From Stutzerimonas stutzeri SDM-LAC (GTDB lineage: Bacteria > Pseudomonadota > Gammaproteobacteria > Pseudomonadales > Pseudomonadaceae): a stretch of 64,000 nucleotides of DNA. The notes beneath the pieces were generated by a model. That model was not told the origin of the DNA and searched no databases. It saw only the letters and a program-made list of their open reading frames with translations. Where the stretch lies: positions 1 through 64,000 of the forward strand of contig NZ_AGSX01000010.1 of assembly GCF_000235745.1 (NCBI RefSeq), given 5' to 3'. A program made the position numbers and the translations under genes. Below, one piece after another: positions 30,873-38,961 of the stretch; position 1 is the stretch's first letter, and every line of letters begins with the position of its first letter.

Positions 30873-32342
30873 ATGAACGCATCACTGGTCATCCTGGCGT
30901 TAACTGTTGCCAGCTTTTTACTGGGTTTTCTACGCGACCTGTTCATTGCCAAGGCCTTCGGCCTGAGCTGGGAAGCGGACCTTATCTTCGTCGCGCTGAT
31001 CCTGCCGATGTTCTTCGAGAACTTCCTCGGCCTCGCCTTGCGCGACGCCATGATTCCCTACCTGCAAAAATTGCGTAGCCAGTCGGAAGCACTTTTCGAA
31101 ACGGTGAGCCGCTGGCTTTACTGGCGGGTCATGCTCGCAGGCGCGGCAGTCAGCGCCATTGCAATCGTCGGTAGCTACTGGTTCCTGAACCTGCTTGCGC
31201 CGGGCTGGACCGATGCGCAGGTCGATGCCGGTCAGATCGTATTTTGCTTTGGCGCAGCGCTGGTGGCGGTACAGGCCGTGCTCTATTGCCAGGGTGCGCT
31301 GCTCAACATGGATGAAGTGTTCATCCTGCCGATGACCCGCACCGTGCTGCTCAACGCGGGGGCAATCATCGGCATCTTGCTGTTTCAGCCCACCGGCATG
31401 GTGATTTTCATCGGCATGCTGCTCCCCCAACTGGCGCTGATTGTTGTCCAACACCGGCGCATCGCGTATCTGCGAGGCGAGGTCCATCGCGCGGATACAG
31501 ACGGACACGGTGGTGGTTTCGGGCTGGCGTTCGCTCCGGTGTTGCTCGCAGCGGGGGCGCAACAGGGCTGCATTCTGGCCGAACGGATCTTCGCGTCCTA
31601 TCTGGACGAAGGCAGCATCACCATGCTGTCGTTTGCGTTCCGCATCGTCACCATTCCGCTCACGCTGTACGCGTTGTCAGTACTGTCTGTGTTGTTTCCC
31701 CGTTTCGTATCGAGCTGGACGCAGGACGATCTCAGCGGCCACGCCACGATGGTCCGCAAGGGCCTGTTGGCGACTCTGTTGTTTCTCGTTCCAGCCACAG
31801 TGGTGCTCTGTTCGTTTCCCCAAACCGTGGTCGCCGTTTTGCTGGAACGCGGCCAGTTCGGCGCAACGCAAACCGACGCCACGGCATCGCTGGTAGTTCT
31901 GTATGCCTTAGGGCTTCCGGCGATGGGTCTGGCCCTGCTGTGGGGACGAGTTCTTCTCGCCCAGCATCAGGCACGCCTGTTTCTGGTCATCACGCTGATC
32001 AGCTCTGCAATGACGGTAAGCCTCGACGCGTTGCTGTATCGAACCTACGGAGCAGAGGGCCTGGCATTCGCGTTCTCGAGCGGCGCCGCCTTGCAAGCGC
32101 TGTTCATGGGCCTGTACGTCTATCGCGCCTCCCCGGCAGGCCTGGCACCTGCCGTTCTTCTACGCTGGGTAGCCACGGCCGCAGCAGTGGCTACCGCGCT
32201 GCATTGGCTACCCGCACCGCATGGCTTGCTCCAGCTGTGCCTGTACATAGCGCTAGTACTCTGCGCCTTCGCTGTGGGCGTAGTACTGCTCGGCGAGCGG
32301 GATCTGTTCAAGCCGGCCTATTGGTCTATGAAAAAGGCCTGA
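30873..32342 (+). CDS. MurJ/MviN-family lipid flippase homologue
   Basis: A 489-residue polytopic inner-membrane protein of the MATE/MviN superfamily, with about 13-14 hydrophobic segments from residue 4 to the C-terminus. The N-terminus (LGFLRDLFIAKAFGLSWEAD, then FENFLGLALRDAMIPYL) is MurJ-like. The essential MurJ of pseudomonads is normally found near ribF/ileS/rpsT, which are absent here, so this is probably a paralogue, perhaps for an exopolysaccharide or other lipid-linked oligosaccharide. No glycosyltransferase genes are adjacent. The ATG at 30873 has AGGA a few bases upstream. Confidence 0.8.
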   Translation: MNASLVILALTVASFLLGFLRDLFIAKAFGLSWEADLIFVALILPMFFENFLGLALRDAMIPYLQKLRSQSEALFETVSRWLYWRVMLAGAAVSAIAIVGSYWFLNLLAPGWTDAQVDAGQIVFCFGAALVAVQAVLYCQGALLNMDEVFILPMTRTVLLNAGAIIGILLFQPTGMVIFIGMLLPQLALIVVQHRRIAYLRGEVHRADTDGHGGGFGLAFAPVLLAAGAQQGCILAERIFASYLDEGSITMLSFAFRIVTIPLTLYALSVLSVLFPRFVSSWTQDDLSGHATMVRKGLLATLLFLVPATVVLCSFPQTVVAVLLERGQFGATQTDATASLVVLYALGLPAMGLALLWGRVLLAQHQARLFLVITLISSAMTVSLDALLYRTYGAEGLAFAFSSGAALQALFMGLYVYRASPAGLAPAVLLRWVATAAAVATALHWLPAPHGLLQLCLYIALVLCAFAVGVVLLGERDLFKPAYWSMKKA

Positions 32343-32453
32343 TCGCTCCTGCTACGCCAGCTGTTCCGATATGAAAAGACAGCCATCGTTTTTGTCTGCA
32401 GATACAATATGTGCTAACTTTGTTTCCACAGACGCAAAACAAGCAGGTTAGCC

Positions 32454-32858
32454 ATGGCAGCAATTCTTCAGGCACAGGCATTTTCGAAAGACCAGTGCGC
32501 AACCGGTCTAAGGGCTGCGGTGAGCATTCTGGAGAAATGGCAGGCAACCACCGACCAGGCCTGCACTATTCTTCGCATTTCACGCAGTACCCATAATCGA
32601 GCCAGGTCGGGTGACGCCAGTTGGTCGGTCAGTCTCGACCCGGACCAGATGCAACGCATCAGCTTCGTTCTGAACATTCATGCCGCCCTTCGACTGGTTT
32701 TTGACAATCCGGAGAACGTGTACGGGTTCGCTGCGATGGCCAACCACAACGAATTCTTCAATGGGCGCTCGCCGCTGGAAATCATGGCGCAAGGAGACAT
32801 GATTTCCTTGTATGAATCATTCCGTCGTATCGACAGCCTGCGAGGCGCTCAGTGGTAA
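32454..32858 (+). CDS. Xre/MbcA/ParS-type antitoxin of a RES toxin
   Basis: A 134-residue protein of the DUF2384/MbcA-ParS-Xre antitoxin type. The N-terminal part (residues about 15-60, ATTDQACTILRISRSTHNRA) is a helix-turn-helix; the C-terminal part (IHAALRLVFDNPENVYGFAA, NEFFNGRSPLEIMAQGD) is the conserved toxin-binding antitoxin domain. Its stop overlaps the toxin start. A promoter-like TACAAT at 32404-32409 lies upstream, within short inverted gtctg/cagac blocks (32395-32433) that could be the autoregulatory operator. Confidence 0.85.
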   Translation: MAAILQAQAFSKDQCATGLRAAVSILEKWQATTDQACTILRISRSTHNRARSGDASWSVSLDPDQMQRISFVLNIHAALRLVFDNPENVYGFAAMANHNEFFNGRSPLEIMAQGDMISLYESFRRIDSLRGAQW

Positions 32859-33544
32859 ATCCGAATCAGCTGCCGGAGCTGGCTGATGTCCAACAACAGG
32901 CCTATCGGCTGGTGAACTCGAAGTTCCCGCCTATCGCCTTGTTCGATGATGTCGCCGATGCCGACGAATTCGAAACGCTCTATCAACTACAAGCCCTGAC
33001 CAATCCACGACTGCGCAACGAGACTGGACATCTGGAGTTGATCTCGCGCGCCGAGATCCCCTTCGGCATACCAGGCTGCTCATACGCCACCGCTCCGTTT
33101 ACTCATATAAACCCCGCGGGGTCGCGCTTCAGCGATGGCAGTTTTGGCGTGCTTTATCTCGCCAGCACCATGGATACGGCGCTCGCTGAGGTGAGCTATC
33201 ACCAGGACCGCTACTGGTCCAAGGTGATTGGCCTGAACTATGAGCGCTTTGTTTTCCGAGGCTTGTCGTGCCGCTTCAGTGAAGCCGGAATGCTCGATGC
33301 ACTGCCCATCCCGATGACGGATCCGCTCTACGCCCCTGACGACTATTCGAGCGGTCATCGTCTAGGGCGGCGGCTGAGGGAAGGTCGAAAGCCGGGTTTG
33401 CGTTATCACTCCGTACGCAAGGCAGGCCAGCATTGCTGGGCGCTGATGACCCCAAAGCCGGTGATTTCGATCATCCAAAGCGCGCGTTACGAGATGGTCT
33501 GGAACGGTTGCATCTCGAGCGTCAGCTCGATCGGCTCAATCTGA
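32852..33544 (+). CDS. RES-domain toxin
   Basis: A 230-residue RES-family protein. RES toxins of this type (for example MbcT, P. putida Res) degrade or modify NAD+ in the cytoplasm. Visible family features: the N-terminal YRLVNSKFPPIALFDD with the conserved Arg, GSRFSDGSFGVLYLASTMDTA, then ALAEVSYHQ with the conserved Glu, and a late Ser in SIIQSARYEMVW. The start is GTG at 32852, overlapping the antitoxin stop by seven bases, so toxin translation is coupled to antitoxin. Together they form a type II toxin-antitoxin pair. Confidence 0.85.
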   Translation: MVNPNQLPELADVQQQAYRLVNSKFPPIALFDDVADADEFETLYQLQALTNPRLRNETGHLELISRAEIPFGIPGCSYATAPFTHINPAGSRFSDGSFGVLYLASTMDTALAEVSYHQDRYWSKVIGLNYERFVFRGLSCRFSEAGMLDALPIPMTDPLYAPDDYSSGHRLGRRLREGRKPGLRYHSVRKAGQHCWALMTPKPVISIIQSARYEMVWNGCISSVSSIGSI

Positions 33545-33725
33545 ACATCGTCATCTGCCTGCGGCAACTTTGCAGACCGAGCGGCACGCGGCGGGCGCCC
33601 GGCACGCCCTCTCCCTGAACGCTTGCCAGCAACGTACAACGCAGCCCCATGCAGCAGAACGCGCTTCGGGCTGGTCCGATCCAAAATGGGCGGCCCAGTC
33701 TCGCCGATTCGCCAGGGGGACAGCT

Positions 33726-34691
33726 ATGCAACACCTTGATCTGCAGGTGATCGATCAGGCGCTTCAATGGGTAGCGGACGGACATGACGTATGGTTTTGC
33801 ACCGTATTATCGACCTACGGATCAGCACCGCGAGCGCCCGGCGCGCTCCTCGTTGCCCGAGCCGATGGCACACATGCAGGCTCGTTGTCCGGCGGGTGCG
33901 TCGAAGAGGAATTTCTCGCCAGCCTGGCGCAAGGCGAGCTGCAAGCGCCGGCGCAAATCGTGCGCTACGGTGAAACCGATGACGACCGACATCGCCTACG
34001 ACTACCGTGCGGCGGCATCCTGCAGGTGCTGGTGGAACACCACACACCGAGCCCAGCATGGCGTGCCCATCTGCTTACGCTGCAGGCAACTCTACGAGGC
34101 CAGGAACGCTTGCTGCGGCGTGTAGACCTGACGACCGGCACCGCCGAACTGCTGGCCGACCAAGGCGGCGAGCAGACGTGCCTCAGGGATGAACAGGTGG
34201 ATATTCGTATCGGCCCTGCGCTTCGGCTGCTGCTCGCGGGTGTATCGCCAGTTGCACGGGCGTGCGCTGGCTTCGCCCGAGCGCTTGGTTGCGAAGTTAT
34301 AGCTTGTGATCCGCGCGAAGAAATGCAGGGCATGCTGATCGAAGGCATCGAAGTGCAACCAATATTACCCTCCGTACTTATTGCGTCCGGCGCGTGCCAC
34401 GAAGCCACCGCCGTGGTCGCACTGACACACGATCCGCGCATCGATGATCTCGCGCTAATGGAAGCGGTACGAACCCAGGCGTTCTATATCGGCGCCATGG
34501 GTTCGCTGCAGACATCGGCCAAGCGGGCCGAGCGACTGCAGCGCGTCGGCGGGCTTACCGAAGAGCAAATCGAGCGCATCCATATGCCTATCGGATTGAA
34601 CCTCGGCAGCAAGACGCCGGCTGAAATTGCCCTATCGGTGATGGCTGACGTGCTGCGGGTATATCGAGGCAAGGCGCGGGACGTACTTTAA
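33726..34691 (+). CDS. XdhC/CoxI-family molybdenum-enzyme accessory protein
   Basis: A 321-residue protein. The open frame starts at 33570, but the ATG at 33726 follows a GGGGGA SD and gives MQHLDLQVIDQALQW, the normal XdhC start. The N-terminal XdhC_CoxI domain has TYGSAPRAPGA and GSLSGGCVEEEFL; the C-terminal Rossmann-type domain has YIGAMGSLQTSAKRAERL and MPIGLNLGSKTPAEIALSVMAD. Such proteins bind and help insert or sulfurate the molybdenum cofactor of xanthine-dehydrogenase-family enzymes. No xdhAB or similar hydroxylase gene is adjacent. It could serve another MCD-type hydroxylase. Confidence 0.86.
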   Translation: MQHLDLQVIDQALQWVADGHDVWFCTVLSTYGSAPRAPGALLVARADGTHAGSLSGGCVEEEFLASLAQGELQAPAQIVRYGETDDDRHRLRLPCGGILQVLVEHHTPSPAWRAHLLTLQATLRGQERLLRRVDLTTGTAELLADQGGEQTCLRDEQVDIRIGPALRLLLAGVSPVARACAGFARALGCEVIACDPREEMQGMLIEGIEVQPILPSVLIASGACHEATAVVALTHDPRIDDLALMEAVRTQAFYIGAMGSLQTSAKRAERLQRVGGLTEEQIERIHMPIGLNLGSKTPAEIALSVMADVLRVYRGKARDVL

Positions 34692-34849
34692 ACGATGAGA
34701 TCACAGCCATCCAATACCTCTCGCGGCTGGCAGAGAGCACCGGTCACCCAATGCTTACCGACGGCTTTTTTGTGATTGAATTCCTGTCATAAACATCAGG
34801 GCCATCCAGCGAAGCCGTGAAGGCCCCGCCGCGCTTGGCTTGCACGCGG

Positions 34850-34872
34850 TTATCCACAAAAGCTGTGGATAA
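34850..34872. promoter_or_regulatory. inverted pair of perfect DnaA boxes
   Basis: TTATCCACA at 34850-34858 and its exact complement TGTGGATAA at 34864-34872, separated by aaagc, form a 23-bp perfect inverted repeat. Both halves are the consensus high-affinity DnaA box. dnaA, dnaN and rpmH are not in this window. Confidence 0.65.
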
Positions 34873-35280
34873 GACTGTGAACATATCAGGAATGACTCGC
34901 TCAAACGCCCGACTGACGGGGGCTGCCACAGATCGTCGAGTTTTTATCCATTAACGAAAAACGCTTTCGATTCAATAACTTGCAATAAGCAACACCAACA
35001 ACCAAAAAGGCTTTCGGTTTGATAGTGAAGATCGGCCTGGGAGTGTGCATAACAATTCTTGTCAATAATTTTTTTAGATAAAATTGCTCTTGCAGGCCGA
35101 GACCCGATCACTTCTAACCTAGTGCGAGCACGTCCTGCTGGCTACTATCGAGCGCAACGCTTCCAGTCATAGCAAACCGAGCCACTCTCGCTGATGCGAT
35201 CTGCACACACTGCAATGCTGAATAACACCACTGCGGCTTAGCCATAGAAAATGCCATCGCGGGGTTGAAAGTTGGGAGTA

Positions 35281-35296
35281 GCGCGAGCGCTCGCGC
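35281..35296. repeat. 16-bp perfect palindrome
   Basis: gcgcgagcgctcgcgc is fully self-complementary, 44 bp beyond the tRNA terminator. Function unknown. Confidence 0.5.
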
Positions 35297-35339
35297 GTAT
35301 ACACAGAGAAGCGCCGCTGTTGTCGGTTTCCAGATACGC

Positions 35340-35364
35340 GAAAGCCCCGATTAACGGGGCTTTC
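35340..35364 (-). terminator. terminator of the tRNA operon
   Basis: A 10-bp perfect stem gaaagccccg / cggggctttc with a 5-nt loop, 12 bp downstream of tRNA-Leu on the minus strand. The T-run is short and lies within the stem. Confidence 0.75.
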
Positions 35365-35375
35365 AGCGTTTCAGA

Positions 35376-35460
35376 TGGTGCGGACGGAGAGACTCGAACT
35401 CTCACACCTTGCGGCGCCAGAACCTAAATCTGGTGTGTCTACCAATTTCACCACGTCCGC
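35376..35460 (-). tRNA. tRNA-Leu (anticodon TAG)
   Basis: Minus strand, 85 nt including an encoded CCA (35376-35378). The acceptor stem GCGGACG pairs with CGTCCGC; the anticodon arm is CCAGA-TTTAGGT-TCTGG, giving anticodon TAG; the long variable arm (GCGCCGCAAGGTGT region) is that of a class II tRNA; the T arm has GAGTTCGAGTCTC. Last tRNA of a Arg-His-Leu transcript. Confidence 0.97.
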
Positions 35461-35506
35461 AAACTTCTAAACGAAAACGCCAGGCAGCGCCTGGCGTTCC
35501 GGAATA

Positions 35507-35583
35507 TGGGGTGGACGATGGGGTTCGAACCCACGACCGCAGGAGCCACAATCCTGTGCTCTACCAACTGAGCTACGCCCACC
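35507..35583 (-). tRNA. tRNA-His (anticodon GTG)
   Basis: Minus strand, 77 nt with the extra 5' G at 35583 (G-1, pairing with C73) and an encoded CCA. The anticodon arm CAGGA-TTGTGGC-TCCTG gives GTG; the T arm is GTGGGTTCGAACCCC. Second gene of the tRNA operon. Confidence 0.97.
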
Positions 35584-35611
35584 ATATTGCTTTGCTTGTA
35601 CCAAGCCGGAA

Positions 35612-35688
35612 TGGCGCACCCGGCAGGACTCGAACCTGCGACCATCCGCTTAGAAGGCGGATGCTCTATCCAACTGAGCTACGGGCGC
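35612..35688 (-). tRNA. tRNA-Arg (anticodon TCT)
   Basis: Minus strand, 77 nt with encoded CCA at 35612-35614. The anticodon arm ATCCGC-CTTCTAA-GCGGAT gives TCT; the acceptor GCGCCCG pairs with CGGGTGC (one G-T pair); the T arm is GCAGGTTCGAGTCCTGC. First gene of the tRNA operon; order Arg-His-Leu next to folD is shared with other pseudomonads. Confidence 0.97.
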
Positions 35689-35796
35689 TTTATATCTGCA
35701 TTCGATTGAGCGCAGACTTCAAGCTCCGGCCAGTGAAGGCTTGACCTTCAAAAGCCGTCTTACCCAGCAGCAAGCTGTGCTCGACAAGCGGGGCGA

Positions 35797-35825
35797 ATCT
35801 TAATGGCCTGGCTTTACCTCGTCAA
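35797..35825 (-). promoter_or_regulatory. promoter of the tRNA operon
   Basis: On the minus strand TTGACG (35825-35820), a 17-bp spacer and TAAGAT (35802-35797), followed by the GC-rich discriminator TCGCCCCGC. This layout is typical of stringently controlled stable-RNA promoters. It lies about 110 bp upstream of tRNA-Arg, divergent from folD. Confidence 0.8.
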
Positions 35826-35958
35826 CAGCTAAACCGAAAAAAATTCAGTCTGGTAAAGGAGTTACGGGAATCCCCCACCGTGTCGCCTTTGCCGAACGGT
35901 GCCGCCGTGCGAGAATGCGCGTCCTTTTTCAGTCCTTCTCGATGGTTAATCACGCGTC

Positions 35959-36813
35959 ATGACCGCAAAACTGATCGACGGTAAACAGATCGCTGCCAAT
36001 GTCCGCCAGCAAATCGCCGGCCGAGTTGCCGAGCGATCCAAGCAAGGTTTACGAGTGCCTGGCCTGGCGGTGATCCTCGTAGGCATGGACCCAGCTTCTC
36101 AGGTCTATGTGGCGCACAAGCGCAAGGATTGCGAGGAGGTGGGATTCAAGTCCACCGCGCATGATCTACCCGCTTCCACCAGCCAGGATGAATTGCTGGG
36201 ATTGATCGATCAGCTTAATGACGACCCCTCGATCGACGGCATTCTTGTGCAGCTCCCGTTGCCTAAGCATCTGGACGCCTCGCAACTGCTTGAGCGCATC
36301 CGCCCCGACAAGGACGTGGATGGCTTCCACCCGTACAACATTGGCCGGCTCGCCCAACGGATGCCGCTGCTGCGCCCCTGCACACCTAAGGGCATCATGG
36401 CCTTGCTGGACAGCACCGGGGTCGATCTGCATGGCCTCAACGCGGTGGTGGTGGGAGCGTCCAACATCGTCGGCCGACCCATGGCGCTCGAGCTATTGCT
36501 GGCAGGCTGCACAACTACCGTCACTCACCGATTCACCCATGACCTGGCTGACCACGTCAAACGCGCCGACCTGATCGTAGTCGCAACGGGTATCACCGGT
36601 TTGGTCAAAGGAGAGTGGATCAAGGAAGGCGCCATCGTCATCGATGTGGGCATCAATCGCCAAGCCGACGGCAAGCTGGTGGGTGATGTTGAGTTCGATG
36701 TGGCGGTGCAACGCGCCAGTTGGATCACCCCCGTACCGGGTGGTGTAGGTCCTATGACACGTGCCTGTCTGCTGGAAAACACACTCCATGCAGCTGAACA
36801 CCTCCACGGTTGA
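35959..36813 (+). CDS. folD: FolD, methylene-THF dehydrogenase/cyclohydrolase
   Basis: A 284-residue bifunctional cytosolic enzyme interconverting methylene-, methenyl- and formyl-tetrahydrofolate with NADP. Visible: [14 protein letters not shown] with the catalytic Lys, [27 protein letters not shown], the Rossmann segment [18 protein letters not shown], and the C-terminal [21 protein letters not shown]. Divergent from the tRNA operon and convergent with the glp-like binding-protein gene, sharing a bidirectional terminator. Confidence 0.96.
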   Translation: MTAKLIDGKQIAANVRQQIAGRVAERSKQGLRVPGLAVILVGMDPASQVYVAHKRKDCEEVGFKSTAHDLPASTSQDELLGLIDQLNDDPSIDGILVQLPLPKHLDASQLLERIRPDKDVDGFHPYNIGRLAQRMPLLRPCTPKGIMALLDSTGVDLHGLNAVVVGASNIVGRPMALELLLAGCTTTVTHRFTHDLADHVKRADLIVVATGITGLVKGEWIKEGAIVIDVGINRQADGKLVGDVEFDVAVQRASWITPVPGGVGPMTRACLLENTLHAAEHLHG

Positions 36814-36850
36814 GGCGCGTAGCGCCTGAAGCGAAGGCAACGGACACATC

Positions 36851-36881
36851 AAAACGACACCCGCGGGTGCCGTTTTGTTTT
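36851..36881. terminator. bidirectional terminator between folD and glpV
   Basis: Stem aaaacgacacccg / cgggtgccgtttt with one mismatch, followed by gtttt on the plus strand and preceded by an A-run that serves as the T-run on the minus strand. Confidence 0.82.
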
Positions 36882-36897
36882 ACTCAGCGCAATCCGA

Positions 36898-38637
36898 CTA
36901 CCGCGCCTGCTCCCAGGACTTGATCAGTTCGCTATAGCTGACTGTCTGGCCCTGTGGCTTTTCATTTTCCAGTTTGGGTTTCGGCGCACCGGGCTGGGTC
37001 AGCCAGTATTCCGGGTCACGCGGCTCGTTCAGCTTTGGCCCACACTTCGGTTGTACATTGGCTCTCTCGAGCCGCGCCATCATCGTGTCCTGTGCTTCGG
37101 CGAGCCCATCCAGCGCCTCCTGAGGTGTCTTGTCACCACTGGCTGCTTCGGCGATGTACTGCCACCAGAGCTGCGCGAGACGCGGATAGTCCGGCACATT
37201 GGTTCCGGTTGGTGTCCACTGCACCCGTGCCGGGCTGCGATAGAACTCCACCAGACCACCCAATTTCGGCGCCACCTCGGTCATGGCGTCCGAGTTGATG
37301 TCTGACTCACGGATCGGCGTCAGCCCCACCAGCGTCTTTTTCAACGACACGGTTTTCGCCACGGTGAATTGCGCGTAGAGCCAGGCAGCCAGACGGCGCT
37401 TTTCAGGAGTCGACTCCAGGAATGTCCATGAACCCGCATCCTGATAGCCGAGCTTCATGCCCTCCTCCCAATACGGCCCTTTAGGCGACGGCGCCATCCG
37501 CCACTTCGGCGTGCCGTCCTCGTTGACAACAGGCAGCCCCGGCTTGGTCATGTCAGCAGTAAAGGCGGTGTACCAGAAAATTTGCTGGGCGATATTGCCT
37601 TGCGCAGGAACCGGACCCGACTCGGAGAACGTCATGCCCTGGGCTTCGCGCGGCGCGTACTCGCGCATCCAGTCGACGTATTTCTGCGTTGCATAAACCG
37701 CCGCCGGACCGTTGGTCGCGCCGCCACGCGCTACGCTTGATCCAACTGGATGGCAATCCTCGACACGAATCCCCCACTCGTCTACCGGCAAACCGTTTGG
37801 AAGACCTTTGTCACCGGCGCCAGCCATGGAGAACCAGGCATCGGTGAAGCGCCAGCCAAGCGACGGATCCTTCTTGCCATAATCCATGTGACCGTAGACC
37901 CGCTGCCCGTCGATCTCCTTGACATGCTTGCTGAAGAATTCAGCGATGTCTTCATATGCGGACCAGTTCACTGGCACACCAAGCTCGTAGCCATACCGTT
38001 CCTTGAACTGTTTCTTCAGCTCCGGCCGTTCGAACCAGTCGGCGCGAAACCAATAGAGATTGGCAAATTGCTGGACCGGTAACTGGTAGATTTTGCCGTC
38101 CGGCCCGGTGGTAAACGAGATACCAATGAAGTCGTCCAGATCGAGCGTCGGCAGCGTGTAATCCTTGGCTTCGCCCTCGATCATGTCGCTGATAGCGACC
38201 GCCTTGCCGTAGCGGAAGTGTGTGCCGATCAGGTCGGAGTCGTTGATGTAGCCGTCGTAGATGTTCTTGCCAGACTGCATCTGTGTTTGCAGTTTCTCGA
38301 CGACATCGCCCTCCTGCATCAGATCGTGTCGCAGCTTGATGCCAGTGATTTCGCGGAATGCACGCGCAAGCGTCTTGGACTCATATTCATGGGTGGTGAT
38401 GGTTTCCGATGCGACGTTGATTTCCATCCCACGAAAAGGCTCAGCGGCCTTGATGAACCAGCGCAGCTCCTCCATTTGCTCTTCTGGCGATAGCGTCGAG
38501 GGGTTGAATTCCGACTCGATCCATTTTTTCGCCGCGTCTTCATAGGCGTCAGCCCACGCAGCACCTGAAAGGCCGGACAACGTCAGCAGGGCCGCGAGCG
38601 CCATGCCATGTCGGGTGTTGTTTTTATTTTCGAACAT
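36898..38637 (-). CDS. ABC transporter solute-binding protein, GlpV-like
   Basis: A 579-residue periplasmic binding protein, much longer than ordinary sugar binders, as in the rhizobial glycerol binder GlpV. The open frame reaches 38775, but the ATG at 38637 has a perfect AGGAGG SD and starts a clean signal peptide (MFENKNNTRHG then [17 protein letters not shown], cleavage before DAYEDA). Two Cys (VEDCHPVG and VQPKCGPK) could form a disulfide. Last gene of the importer operon, 41 bp after the DUF2160 gene. The ligand is probably glycerol or another small polyol by analogy; not shown. Confidence 0.85.
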   Translation of the reverse strand: MFENKNNTRHGMALAALLTLSGLSGAAWADAYEDAAKKWIESEFNPSTLSPEEQMEELRWFIKAAEPFRGMEINVASETITTHEYESKTLARAFREITGIKLRHDLMQEGDVVEKLQTQMQSGKNIYDGYINDSDLIGTHFRYGKAVAISDMIEGEAKDYTLPTLDLDDFIGISFTTGPDGKIYQLPVQQFANLYWFRADWFERPELKKQFKERYGYELGVPVNWSAYEDIAEFFSKHVKEIDGQRVYGHMDYGKKDPSLGWRFTDAWFSMAGAGDKGLPNGLPVDEWGIRVEDCHPVGSSVARGGATNGPAAVYATQKYVDWMREYAPREAQGMTFSESGPVPAQGNIAQQIFWYTAFTADMTKPGLPVVNEDGTPKWRMAPSPKGPYWEEGMKLGYQDAGSWTFLESTPEKRRLAAWLYAQFTVAKTVSLKKTLVGLTPIRESDINSDAMTEVAPKLGGLVEFYRSPARVQWTPTGTNVPDYPRLAQLWWQYIAEAASGDKTPQEALDGLAEAQDTMMARLERANVQPKCGPKLNEPRDPEYWLTQPGAPKPKLENEKPQGQTVSYSELIKSWEQAR

Positions 38638-38678
38638 AAACACCTCCTTTGGGTTTTTCGAAAGGATGAACCACAGGC

Positions 38679-38951
38679 TCAACCCCAGCGCATCACTGCA
38701 AACAACCAGACGAGAGACAGCGCGGACGCTATCCAGATGCTCCAGTCGGTCAGCCCTATCAGCAGAAGGTGCCAATAGGCGCTGCCCAGAAGTCCGATAA
38801 ACAATCGATCACCCCGTGTGGTGACGATTGGTAGAAAGCCTTTGCGCGGCAGGCAGGGGCGCCGCAGCTCCCACACGCTCATCATCGCCAGCATCAAGCC
38901 GATCACCGCGAAGAAGGCTGCGGTGGGGGTGGTCCAGGCCATCCAGTTCAT
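38679..38951 (-). CDS. DUF2160 small membrane protein, GlpU-like
   Basis: A 90-residue protein with three hydrophobic segments (residues about 8-27, 48-63 and 66-86), starting MNWMAWTTPTAAFF. The upstream in-frame extension to 39008 is ignored because AGGAGG precedes the ATG at 38951. Small proteins of this kind sit between the permease and the binding protein in glpSTPQUV-type loci. Function unknown; possibly a transporter subunit. Confidence 0.8.
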   Translation of the reverse strand: MNWMAWTTPTAAFFAVIGLMLAMMSVWELRRPCLPRKGFLPIVTTRGDRLFIGLLGSAYWHLLLIGLTDWSIWIASALSLVWLFAVMRWG

Positions 38952-38961
38952 CTGCTGCCTC

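Larger units (their letters stand above)
34692..35339. other. gene-free AT-rich region with DnaA-box pair
   Basis: About 650 bp between the xdhC-like gene and the tRNA terminator, clearly richer in A+T than its neighbours. It holds an inverted pair of perfect DnaA boxes (34850-34872), a further near match TTATCCATT around 34944, a very AT-rich stretch near 35060-35090 and a 16-bp perfect palindrome at 35281-35296. I see no supported gene on either strand. Confidence 0.6.

Noticed and set aside
34850-35100. Possible replication origin (DnaA boxes next to AT-rich DNA)
   Set aside because: Only two perfect boxes are present and none of the usual oriC neighbours (dnaA, dnaN, rpmH); kept as a DnaA-binding site only.
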